The notes beneath the pieces were generated by a model. The model made no database searches. It had not been told where the DNA came from and saw nothing but the letters and a program-made list of their open reading frames with translations. 64,000 nucleotides of DNA from Lindgomyces ingoldianus (lineage: Eukaryota; Ascomycota; Dothideomycetes; Pleosporales; Lindgomycetaceae). Position 1 is the stretch's first letter, and each line of letters begins with the position of its first letter. Positions 45,227 through 55,723 of this stretch are shown here, piece after piece. The position numbers and the translations under genes are program-made. The DNA is taken from positions 64,853 to 128,852 of the forward strand of contig NW_022985195.1 in the NCBI RefSeq assembly GCF_010093535.1, written 5' to 3'.

Positions 45227-46717
45227 ATGGGTCTCGCGAAGAGATGGAGAAAAGGAAAGCTCCGAATTTCTGCTCCAGAAAAGCTCGTACAGACAGGCCA
45301 CGGGACACACGACGAGATCACGCTGAAGCTGCAAGGCTTGCCTCCAGAGTGGGTTTCTATCCTGCGCGAAAACGGCGTAGTTGGCGAAGACTTGGTCCTT
45401 CCCAAAAAATCGAAGAGCGGCATTTATGCCAATGGGTTCTTTAATTTGAGCAAATCTTCGCTCTTGAGTAATCGATCATTTCAGAGTTTTCTGAAGGGAA
45501 TATCAGGGAAGCCAAAGAATCCAAGTCTGTATGACAACGGCTCGATTCTGGAAGAAGAGTTTGTAGAGACGCCGGGCGTGATGGCAAGTTCATCGGTTCG
45601 TGACGACGAATCTCCACTCAGTGTTGGATCTCCAGGCGCAAACCACTCTGCTTCGCATTCAAGACAGTCCGGTCAATGTCAGGCCTGTGAAACTGGTAAC
45701 AATGTGGATGGAATTGCCCAGGAATGTGGATTAACTTTCCGGCATAAAGACTACCAAGATATCAACCACAGCCTCCTCCAAGTTGTTGATTCCCTTGGCC
45801 ACGGCTCTTTGGGCGTTGTTGAGGAAGTCCGAATTGGCCCAGAATACACGAGCTTCGTTCGGAAACGCGTTCAGATTCCGTACAACCGGCGGAGGCAGTA
45901 TCTGAAGATTATAAGCCAGGAAGCTCAAGTACTCCAGAATCTTTCTCACTGCCATATTGTTAAGATGATTGGCAGCTACTCCGAGATACCTGACTCGGGT
46001 CGGCAGTTTTTCTCGCTTCTGATGGCACCAGTCGGACAACGAGACCTAAAAACCTTCTTAGATATAGTCGGAGACCAATCTACGTCGCAAAGTGTAGATT
46101 GGATCGAGGATCGGCGGATGTGGCTTCTGAACTGGTTCAAGTGCCTCTCGTCGGCATTAGCGTACATCCACAGCAAAGGAGTTCGACACCAGGATATCAA
46201 GCCTTCGAATATCATTCACCGAAGGAGCGCAATTTACTTCACGGATTTCAGTTCTGCATCTCAGTTTCAGATTGGCCAAACTACATCCACAGAAAATCCT
46301 GCTCGAACGTCTGCAATGTATGCTGCTCCTGAGGTTATTAACAACGACGATAGTTTAAATCGCCATGGACGAGGGACCGATGTGTTTGCGCTTGGCGCCG
46401 TGTTTACTGAAATGCTGGCGGTCCTACGAGGAAAGTCTATCGAAGAATACCATCAATTCTTAGCAAGCGTAGAGCCGAAGAGTTCATCGGGGAATTCACA
46501 TGTGATTTCGCATGCTCCACGACAGACCTTCCTTTATGGCAGGAAGCTGGACCGAGTCGATGCGTTCTTCTCTGGAGACGAATTTTATTCCACATGTGTT
46601 GCAGCCATGCTGACGTCTGATCGCGAACAGAGACCAGATGCAAAGGATGTTGCGAGTCGCATTCGGAGATTTGAGCCAAAGGGATTGCGACCGTGCTCAT
46701 GCGATGAGCCTCCCTGA
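45227..46717 (+). CDS. Protein kinase with N-terminal CRIB-like motif
   Basis: Single exon, 496 aa. Residues 14-41, ISAPEKLVQTGHGTHDEI then LQGLPPEWVSIL, resemble a CRIB/PBD motif of Cdc42/Rac-binding kinases, including the GLPxEW turn. The kinase domain runs from about 185 to 485. It has a Gly-rich loop LGHGSLGVVEEV (190-201), an alpha-C Glu in SQEAQVL, catalytic loop HQDIKPSNI (321-329), metal loop TDFSS (339-343), AAPEV (366-370) and GTDVFALGAVFTEML. HRD has become HQD and DFG has become DFS, but the catalytic Asp323, the loop Lys and the metal-binding Asp340 remain, so activity is plausible. The ATP-anchoring Lys is probably in FVRKRVQ (Lys213). The linker (95-175) is disordered, with a CQAC pair. 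It resembles lineage-expanded fungal kinases more than canonical PAK. Confidence 0.82.
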   Translation: MGLAKRWRKGKLRISAPEKLVQTGHGTHDEITLKLQGLPPEWVSILRENGVVGEDLVLPKKSKSGIYANGFFNLSKSSLLSNRSFQSFLKGISGKPKNPSLYDNGSILEEEFVETPGVMASSSVRDDESPLSVGSPGANHSASHSRQSGQCQACETGNNVDGIAQECGLTFRHKDYQDINHSLLQVVDSLGHGSLGVVEEVRIGPEYTSFVRKRVQIPYNRRRQYLKIISQEAQVLQNLSHCHIVKMIGSYSEIPDSGRQFFSLLMAPVGQRDLKTFLDIVGDQSTSQSVDWIEDRRMWLLNWFKCLSSALAYIHSKGVRHQDIKPSNIIHRRSAIYFTDFSSASQFQIGQTTSTENPARTSAMYAAPEVINNDDSLNRHGRGTDVFALGAVFTEMLAVLRGKSIEEYHQFLASVEPKSSSGNSHVISHAPRQTFLYGRKLDRVDAFFSGDEFYSTCVAAMLTSDREQRPDAKDVASRIRRFEPKGLRPCSCDEPP

Positions 46718-47847
46718 TACAGGGTGCCGGGCAAGGATCTATCGGACAAACTCTCCAACCGGCGTTTTGAATGGACACCCCACCTACTGGGCGATATCCA
46801 AAACCTTGGGCTCTACTTTTGATCCTTTTGCACTAGTCCCCCTGACTATATGAGCGACTCGGCGTTTCGGAGATGGGTTCTCTACTAGCGAACCTGATAG
46901 CAAACGCCTTTCGTAATGCAGGTAATGCTAGAAGAATTTCGTCCCATGATAAATGAACGTCCGCATCACCACCGTCACCGTGCATCCTGGGTTCACTCGT
47001 ATTTAGCGCAAGGAAATCCTAAGCTGCAAGAGGAGATCGATCGAAATATGGCCATTGAAGAAGTATTCCGCAGACAAGTTCAGTTCCAGGATGTCCATCT
47101 TGCGTTCCCGTGACCAGTCCTGCTATGATCATAGACTTCATAGCTGGATGTCGTGCAGGTCGCCGAGGCTGGTGGTGCTAGATAAAAAGAATAGCGAGGA
47201 GTTTCTCGATCGTTTCGGAGGTGAAGACATAGGATGTATAATTTAATACTGCGATGTCACGCCCAGCTCGTATGCCTTTCACCTTCCCGTGCTTGTCTTT
47301 AGATTGTATCCTCGTCATTTCAGGAACCAAATTCCCATTGGCAGATGGTCTATCCAGGCAAGACGCTATTTCGTGAGCTTGAGCACATTTCTGCACCTTC
47401 TGCCGCGATCCACTCGAATTTCGCCGGACAGTGAGACTAAAAATTTGCTCACGAGTGTCCCAAATGTCCCAAATGGATGTTATTTTATGGTTGACCCGTA
47501 GCTGCTGGTTCTTTAAGGCGATATGGTATCGGTACTTGTGCAGACCTATAGAAGGCTAAATATTAGGGGGAAACGTTACACTGCATCTATTTGCTACTGG
47601 ATGAACGAAATAATGCTGGATGCCTGTTGGGCACCTGGCCGCCGAATCAAGAAATTTATCTAGCAATTCCGTATGGGTGCAGGGAAAGGTGGCTCAGGTG
47701 GCTCATAATTCTGTCTCAATCCGCGCTTGCGGAGATGGACGACAAAATTATGACACCCACAACAGACAGAAACCCGCAATGCTCACCTTGAGCCTTGGTG
47801 TCTTTTGTCATTTGATTTGCATTACCATGGAGACGAAATAAGCCCCC
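46718..47847. other. Intergenic region between the kinase and the 5S rRNA gene
   Basis: About 1.1 kb, no supportable gene. Normal composition. Confidence 0.4.
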
Positions 47848-47860
47848 AAAAAACAAAAAA
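47848..47860 (-). terminator. RNA polymerase III terminator of the 5S rRNA gene
   Basis: On the minus strand the 5S sequence is followed at once by a T-run, TTTTTT-G-TTTTTT, the normal Pol III stop signal. Confidence 0.85.
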
Positions 47861-47979
47861 ACATACAACAGCCGGGATTCGCTGGTGGTCTCCCACCCAA
47901 CTACTAATCAGCCGGTCGCAAGCTTAGATATCAGAGATCAAACGGGGTCTGTCGAGTTCAAGCGCCTTTGGTCGTATGT
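47861..47979 (-). rRNA. 5S ribosomal RNA
   Basis: 119 nt, the canonical fungal length. The 5' end ACATACGACC pairs with the 3' end TGTTGTATGT (helix I, one G-U pair). Loop C reads CCCGTTTGATC (consensus CCCGTYYGATC), enclosed by CAGA/TCTG (helix III). Helix II GGCGC pairs with GCGACC with a bulged A. ATCTAAGC fits the internal A-box, and GTAGTTGGGTGGGAGACC fits the C-box; GGTGG/CCACC closes a GAGA loop (helix IV). Helix V is CCGG/CCGG. An isolated copy among protein genes is the dispersed arrangement known from Neurospora and many Pezizomycotina. It looks functional. Confidence 0.92.
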
Positions 47980-49923
47980 GGTTACAGTCGGAAGTAGATT
48001 AATATATAATTTAGGGTGATAGTCGTAATGGTTACAGATTGTGGGGCAGAGTAGGCACACTGAACAGCATGTTCTATACCTCTCGATGTCTGACCCTCTC
48101 GGCTCACTCAATCACAATGCCCAATTTTGCCAACAAAGCGATTCGCTACGTTGTTTCTTTACATTATGACTCGTCCCTAATTGAGGACAGGTGAGCTAAT
48201 GGGTCAATAAAGGGCCTTAGCTCCTCTCCAGTGATAAGAACAAGGTCCTAGCACCATACAGTCTTTCGGGTTTTCAACCTCTCTGCCGTACTCCTGAAAT
48301 TGGCACTTGGTTATAGATGTCTGGATATTGGCAAAAGAGGCAGCAGAGATGGCATCCTAGCCAAATCATCTAGTATATCTTCATGAACAGCTGCCCTAGT
48401 TCCCGCATTCGTACCACAAGACCTAGGAAGATAGAGTGAGGCAGTCCTTCATAGACGGACTGCATATGAACAGGGAAGCTTCGGGAGGAAAGCCTTGGTA
48501 TTACTTCGTAAAGAAGTGGTAGCCAGGTTCGGTAAGTGTATCGTCTAGCGAAATAGGGCTCGTTTGTGGGAGTGGTGGGTATGGAAAAAGGGTGCCAGGC
48601 ATGGGAGTGTAATGTATGAGGGAAGATATATGAGCGGTGGCAACATTAACAAGGGGCGCCTGGGTCGGGCAACCCAGGGTGAGATGGTTAATTTTGAGGG
48701 ATAGGCCTAGATCAGCTTTAGATGTGGAGAAGGTTGAGACAGCGTCGTTTAAATTTGAGAAATTACATGCCTTGATGACGCGCTAAATTTGCTATTATGG
48801 ATCGCGTTCTGTAGCAGCAAGTAGAACCCGCTTATGGGCATCAGCTGAGCGGTCGTCAGTTGAAGGTGTTGGGTAGAAATTGGCGATGCATCGGAACTAT
48901 ACCGACGGCTGCGGATTTGTACCACTGGCTGAAAGGTTGCGTAGGGATAACTGAAAAAAGGCGCATTCCAAGGTGGAAAGCCAGCTCGTGTTTGCAGAGT
49001 GATAGTTATACGCCGCGATCAAAGCAAGAAGGAGCTTTGCGACGCTGCAAGGGAGCCATGCGACGGTGGAAATGGGGTACCGTGTCGGCAAAGAGAGAGT
49101 TGTAGAACAGTGAGGAGCTGATAAAAGAAACAATCGATATATAGGTTCGCGCGAGAAGGCTATGCAAGATTGAGCGTTTTCTGCTTGTGTGCTTTGCCGC
49201 ATTCACGCTTTCGCAACAACAAAAGGTGGAAGCACGAAATTGAGTGATAGCTTTGGATTAGGCATGAGTTATGAGAAACTTGGAGCAATGTGATATATGT
49301 AGTAGTATAGGACGCCAAATCCTAAGGTGACTTGACAGCCCATCGTCGAGCCCTTGGGCTTACACGAGTTCCGGGCCTAAGCATCGCAGGAAGCGGCACA
49401 GCCAAATAAGGTAGGTAGTGGCAAGTTAAGCCGAGGAATTCAAAAACTTGGCCAATTTGAAACGGAGCAATTGGTGCACGGTCAAATTGGACTGTAGGTG
49501 GCACAGTATAATAGCACGCGCAGTAAAGCCGCTCTTCGATTTCAAACGATTTACTCCCGTAAATTATTATCTGAAAGATCCCACCCCTTTCTTCCTCGCT
49601 AGGTTGCTCCTCATTCATCATCATTTACCATTATCAGGCCATAACCTGTGGACTCTCCATCCACTTGCAATATGGGCTTCCGGTAACGCAAAAGATTTCA
49701 AGGGCCCCGAATCTTTATGCGCCATATTCTCCATGTGTTACTGTAAACAAGTTTTTTACGGACTAGTTGTCTTGCGATGCCGTACCTCTATTGAACTCGA
49801 AATGTCTGCTAATTGACTAGAGCCTTCATTGACCGCTTCATCTACAACTTCTAAAGTGGACAATTGTTATTGCGTTATTCTGGCCTCGGTATCTTATAGA
49901 GCATGGTGAATACTATATGCCGC
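47980..49923. other. Gene-free stretch of about 1.9 kb
   Basis: No recognisable gene. Short frames only, normal composition. Confidence 0.4.
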
Positions 49924-50242
49924 TCAAACTAATAAAGAGCCTTCAAAGGCTGTTCAATTCGGTCACGCATCCCTGTCTCTAGTAAACATGGCTATTTCTG
50001 GAATAGCTATGAACTTGGGGAAGTCCGCAATTTTACCTTTCATCCCTTCGAGCAGCCACTAGCTACACAATGCTGTACTAGCCTCGACCGGAGCAACGGG
50101 ATGCGTATCGGCCATCTTTCTCCTTCGATCATACGTGACCGATGGTAAAAGCGGACTTATGGGTCAGCTATTACAGCGCAAACCAACTTGCACACAGCAG
50201 GACTTGGAGCGCATAGCCTTCTCTTGTCTTTATTGTACGTAG
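49924..50242 (+). pseudogene. Possible remnant of an unknown protein-coding gene
   Basis: A frame of about 100 codons interrupted by one TAG (50060-50062) reads like protein: KAVQFGHASLSLVNMAISG, GIAMNLGKSAILPFIPSSSH, stop, then VLASTGATGCVSAIFLLRSY. A second piece about 30 bp on, in another phase, reads KMPGLSGVAAGILVTNDRAK. GTACGT at 50,235 could instead be an intron donor. I do not recognise the family. Confidence 0.3.
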
Positions 50243-51106
50243 GTACCATTTACGCCTTGAAAATGCCTGGTCTCTCCGGTGTTGCGGCAGGAATTCTCGT
50301 CACAAATGATCGCGCCAAGTGGAGGTTAGTCTCCAAATATTAAAAATACTAAATGAATGGTTTGGTGATCCTCATACGAGGTGTCTAGCTCCTCGAATCT
50401 ATTAGCAAATTATCTATTAGTAGATACCCGAGGCTTTCATCACTTTTGGGCATACTAGGGAGTACGAACGAATGCTCTCTTATTCAACTTGAGACCTGTG
50501 TTTCGCGGCGCTCGCACAAGTATTACCTAGGTTATCTACCGTCCTCCTTGGAGGCGTACAAAACCATCCAACTCTCTGCGCCACGTTCATCACCATATCA
50601 TATGTATCTGCGACGGTCCTATTTTGTCACACCTTTTAATAGAAATATTGCCCTCGGTATGTCGGATGACCTGATCTCACGAAGCGAGATCGTATTTACG
50701 CCGGTCTAACACAGCGTATAAATCGGTGCTATTAGCGTATCTCCTAGCACGTTTGCGCCACACTGCCACCAACCAACCAGTCCTATCGCATTCGTGTTAC
50801 TATCGCATGACCATCACTCCCCTATTCGTCTCTGAACACGACAAAGGCAATTATCTGTTTTTGCGCACCAACAGCAGAGTTCTGTTGTGACGAAAATCGA
50901 TGATTGATATCGAAATTTGCCGTTTTCAGGACGCCACATTCCTTGATGCTGGCCTTTGTCACAGTCTTAGTTCGCTAACGACACAAACGGCAGTGCAGAG
51001 TCGACAGGTCACTTTCAGCCCTTGCCACTGTGCCGCAGACGATGTGCTCGGCTGGTATCTGCGCTCTTATATGAAGGGTGGGCGGTCATTCTGGGTGCCA
51101 ATGTAG
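50243..51106. other. Upstream region of the GT25 gene
   Basis: About 860 bp; an 87-codon frame at 50446-50709 has no family features. It may include more of the decayed gene to the left, plus the GT25 promoter. Confidence 0.35.
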
Positions 51107-52373
51107 ATGATCGTCATGGCTCTCCTAACAACCCAAGCCATTCGCATGCTGCAAGTCGTTGTAGTCTGTACGATTATTTTGACACTTTTCTTTACTGCGA
51201 GCCATTTCAAGTCGGACTTGTGGAGGAAACATCTTCCCTCCATCCCAGATCAAGTCCCACAGAGTTTTCGACCGCCGCCAAGCTTATCGTTCAAAAATCA
51301 GCCGCCAAAGCCGAAGCCCGCGAATTCGACACTCGATTTCCAGGAGATATTTTATATCAGCATGCCGTATCGGACGGATCGACAAGATGCATTGTCGCTG
51401 TTGGCAGCCGTATCTGGCATAAAACTTACTATGATTCCCGGAGTGCGTATACTCAAACTAGTCTCCAATGCATTGCTGACAACCCTCTCTTAGATCGACC
51501 CCAAAACCATCCACCACAAAGCCGAGCCACACATGATTGGTGGAAACAATATGACGGCGACCCCGGCATTGGGCTGCTGGCGAGCGCATGCAAATGCATG
51601 GAAACATATCATCGACAACAACATCGAAACCGCACTAATCGTCGAGGATGATATCGATTGGGACGTAAACATCAAGGACATCATGGGGTTGTGGGGTTGG
51701 CAGCTGCGTTATAATAATACCATCCGGTGGGGTCGGGAGAATGTAGAGAAGGGGTGGAAGGAAGATTGTCCCTACGGTAGGCAGGAACCACAAGCCACTG
51801 ATCTCGCTGTTCGATACTAATCTGGTACTAGGTTGTGACTGGGACGAACTCTGGATGGGCCAGTGCGGCAACGCCGTCAACAAAGAGCGACTGGATCTGC
51901 ATTGGAGATACTCTGATCCCAATGGCCCTGACATTGGCTCCGCTGACGAGGGCTTCCAAAAAGAATTCAAGGACATATGGAAAATTTCTGGCGGCGACGG
52001 CATGCGTGTAACTTCCGCAACGTACGGTCCGCTCTGCACTATGGGATATGCTGTGTCTCGTATGGGTGCAATGAGAATGCTGTATCATATCGGCGGCTGG
52101 CATGGGATGGGACTACCAGTCGACAATGAAATTGCGTTCAAAACCGAGGATGGATATATTAGCGGGTACACAATGACGCCGCCTGCTTTCACTGCATGGA
52201 GAGTTGGGGGCTCGAGAGATACCGACAATGCTCTGAGTAATAACAACGCGCCAACCACGGATGAGGGGAATGAGAAGGGGTGGAGTAAGGGACTAAAGAG
52301 TAGTGTTAGGAAACATCTTGCACAAGTTTTGGATAAGAATTATTGGAAAGATATGGAGAATGAGAGAAGATAG
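51107..52373 (+). CDS. Glycosyltransferase family 25-like protein, Golgi type II membrane form
   Basis: Three exons, 51107-51442, 51494-51776 and 51832-52373; introns of 51 and 55 nt (GTGCGT..TTAG and GTAGGC..CTAG); 386 aa. One N-terminal membrane helix (MLQVVVVCTIILTLFFTASH, residues 14-33) and a Pro-rich stem suggest a type II Golgi enzyme facing the lumen. The catalytic part starts EIFYISMPYRTDRQDAL, the GT25 opening with the R-x-D-R/Q pattern. It continues with MTATPALGCWRAHANAWKHI, the acidic metal-binding motif TALIVEDDIDW, then GPLCTMGYAVSRMGAMRML and PVDNEIAFKTEDG. GT25 members transfer galactose or other sugars (LPS galactosyltransferases, collagen galactosyltransferases); fungal substrates are largely undefined. 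An ATG four codons in is an equally possible start. Confidence 0.88.
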
Positions 52374-54509
52374 ACTTAATAGTTTTGAGAGCTCTGGACT
52401 GAGCGAGCGTGTTGTTTTAGATACCCTTGTCCCGAATGGATCTCTGTATTAGTTCCTAGCAGTCTCGCCTGACCTCAACTCAGCCTTTGAGTTGTGCGAG
52501 AAGTGCCAAGGCATCTTGTTTGTATCGACCTTTAGAACCCTAGTCTGAAACCGATAATATTCCTTCAGCTTACTGGGAAGTTAAGAAGAGTCCAAACAGA
52601 ACCGCCAACACGTCTGCTCCTCGTGCAGTCCACCGTATCGCGAATCCAGATATTCTCCTATCTGCGTCGACCCGATATTCCCTGCCTCTGGCGTTGTTCT
52701 GACTAAAATTAGACTTTCGTCTATGGTCTTGGAATATGAATTGTGTAGATAGGGTAGAAAGACAACTTGTTCTTTTATGGTTTGCAAGTAATGTCGTCTC
52801 CACTTGATTCACGGAAGGAATACTGCCGAATGAATTTGCCGCAAAACAGGCAGACTACAATTCCCTCCTTTCATAATCCATCAAAGCTCGATGTCCTCCC
52901 CGTCTAAATGCACTTCTTAGCCCGAAGCCCTGAGCTCTTCAGCGTATCTGCCCGGGATTCTCTGGCCAGCCGCCGTGCCATTCAGATCTTCGCCGCCTTC
53001 TTATTTCCCTGTCGGGCACGCTTCATCGCTTGTTCAGGGCGCATGTCCACGGTTCGCTCCCGTTTCCGTCGGCATTCCTCTTCTGTGGCAGCATCGTAGC
53101 GCTCCTCGCTGCTTCAGCTTTCCGTCATTGTGCATGTTCTGTTGCTTGGCGCGAGCGCTCCTCCACTTATTTATCCTTCTCTTCTCGGCGCCTCACTCTT
53201 TTCTGGTAGTTCTTCTCACGGCTTTCGCTTAGCCTCTGCTCTACGTTTAGCTTCGAAAATTTACACTTCAATTCGGGAGCAACAGAATCTTCAACCTCTT
53301 TGCACTTCCTATCTTCTTCCTTGTGCTTGCATCCCTCTTGCTTCCGATTGTTCGTGTCGGCATCGGTGCGATACCGAACCTATTTATTTCAGAGTTCAAA
53401 GTAGCCTTGGTTGTACTCCTCTTGGTCTTCTCTATTTCAGGGATCCGAGAAGGATTCACGCGACTAGTCGCCTTAGTGTCAGCCGAAACCTTTTCTCTTC
53501 AGATGAAAGTGAGTAGGCAATCTCACCAGTCAGAATTCAGCCGCGCAGACCTTCTTCGCGGGTGCTTTCCCATCAGGATGATGAAGGAGGGCTAGTTTCC
53601 TGCAGATCGCCTTTGCATCCTACGCGGCGGTATTCTCGCTCGCTCGGTGGAAGTCGGAGTCTTGTGGCTCCAATGAGATAAAAAAATTCGGCATGTATTA
53701 TTAAAAGTGCAAGATTTCGGGTCTCTTCGTCGAAAGTAAAGAAGGTGATGAATGAATCTGTAAATGCTAAAGAGAAGGAAAGAAGGGCTCGACAAGTGAA
53801 ATGCGCTTTTCGAACAAGAAATTCAGTAAATTCGGTAACTCTGCTGAGAAGAAAGTACAACGCGAGATCGCGTTCACATTTTTAAGCGGCTAGCTAAAGA
53901 GGCCATTGTGGTGAAATATTACGGTGAAAGACGACTAAAGGAGATCACGCATACACGAGTCGTCACGTGTTTCAGAGGGGAAATATTAGGGGCGGACGCT
54001 GGATGTACTAAGACTAGTACCTGTCGGACTATGTGCAAAAATATGGCTGATCGGAACTCCTTCGTAGGTCCGGTGTTCGTCTAAGAGTTTCACTCCACAC
54101 CGTTTGAACGTCATTGCGAACCTCTTTTGCTAGGCTCTGCATGTTAGCTACGGACACTCTGCGCCAGCCGGAGAGTGAACGGAGAGTGTGGCCACATGTT
54201 GGCGATGAATTAATTGATAGGATCCGAGAGTTTCATGTAAATGCGGACTTCGTTGCAATTTTTTGAGTTTTGATGAGCATTTGTGGCTGAGCGAGGCTGT
54301 GGGCCAAAGTCGTATTCCCCATGGAGGAGCGGCACGGAGTTTTGCACCCTCTAATTTCTTTTCTTCTTACAAGTTCCTCATTCGGAATGAGGACTCGGCG
54401 TGTTGTATCACGAGGCACAAACATTGCTTTCACATAAAAAGAAGGCCTTTAGTCGATCAAATATTCTCTCGACAGCTTTATTGTTTTTTCCTATTTATCA
54501 TTCATCAAA
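52374..54509. other. Gene-free stretch of about 2.1 kb
   Basis: No intact gene. On the minus strand, 53379-53167 is an open run very rich in Lys, Glu and Arg, ending in a stop and continuing in broken frames to about 52,940 (see findings). The right end is the GH45 promoter. Confidence 0.4.
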
Positions 54510-55218
54510 ATGCTTCGTATTCTCCTCTATACCAGTGCCCTTCTCTTGCCAGTCATTGCTGATCATGGCAAGACTACGCGGTATTGGGATTGTTGCAAAC
54601 CATCATGTTCCTGGAAAGGAAAGGCTCCAGTTACCATGCCTGTTCACACTTGCAACAAAGATGATCAATGGGACTGGAATGCTGACCTGGCGAACGCATG
54701 CGGTGGCGGCGATGCGTTTGCTTGCTCCAACACCTCGCCGTGGGTGGGTGAGAACGATGTCGCGTACGGATTTGCTGCCGTGAAACTTGCTGGGAAAGGC
54801 GAGGACCAGACTTGTTGCTCTTGCTATGAGTAAGCTATCACGCTTATGTGGAAGAAGATAAGTTAACGCTTCTCGCAGGCTGAAGTTCACAACGACTTCA
54901 ATCGCCGGAAAGACCATGATCGTTCAAGCCATCAACACTGGCGGCGATCTCGGACAGAACCACTTCGATCTGACCATTCCCGGCGGCGGCGTTGGGCTCT
55001 TCGACGCTTGCACTAAGCAATTTAATGGTGCTCCGCTCGGGGATCAATATGGAGGCTATCATAATAGAAACGACTGTTATAGTCTCCCAGATGCATGGCG
55101 TGGTGGATGCTTATTCAGATTCGACTGGTTCCAGAACGCGGACAACCCGGAGATGGAGTTTAACGAAATTGCTTGCCCGAAGAGTTTGATCGATCGTAGT
55201 GGATGCGCGAGAACTTGA
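54510..55218 (+). CDS. Secreted endo-1,4-beta-glucanase, glycoside hydrolase family 45
   Basis: Two exons, 54510-54829 and 54879-55218, over a 49-nt intron (GTAAGC..GCAG, phase 2); 219 aa. GH45 enzymes cleave internal bonds of cellulose with inversion. Signal peptide: MLRILLYTSALLLPVIA. The family signature TTRYWDCCKPSCSW (22-35) carries catalytic Asp27; the second Asp, in GQNHFDLTIPGGGVG, is Asp137. The 110-residue spacing is close to D10/D121 of the Humicola enzyme. Many paired cysteines (CCSCYE, CTKQF, NDCYSL, GGCLFRFDWF) match the disulfide-rich core. No carbohydrate-binding module or linker follows, so this is a single-domain form. It lies beside the transposon-rich right arm. Confidence 0.95.
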
Positions 55219-55723
55219 TTGAAACTGGTTGAGTTTCTCGCATTTCAGTGATGAGTCGATGGAGGGAGGGGATTTAAGGGACGAGCAGATCGATGGGCGG
55301 TATGTCTCCAGTTAATCGCATTCAGTATGCTACGTGTACTTCTTCTTTGGTCACCCTAGGGATTCATTCTAGTGGTTCGTTCTACTCGACATATTGAAAG
55401 AACATGAGTTCGAATTACTACCCCGGTAGCAACACGTTTGTCACGTGCTGTATTTAGTTCAAGCTTGAAGCAACCACAATTGACTTCAATTTCCAATCTG
55501 AAGGCAATAATTCTGGACCTCTTCTATGAATTGAACCACTTGCTTCCTCATTCATTTAAATCTCGCATTGTCTTCTCCTCCCAAAACATTTTTGTAAGGC
55601 TAGGAGGAGCACCAGAGGCATGAGGAACTGGATTAATTGTTAGAGGAGTGCACCTAGAGGTCTATATATGCGCAGAAAAAAAGTGGTAAGTCTTGGCAAC
55701 ATGAGACCATCGTGAGATGCATA
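55219..55723. other. GH45 3' flank up to the Tc1-type element
   Basis: About 500 bp, no gene. Confidence 0.45.
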
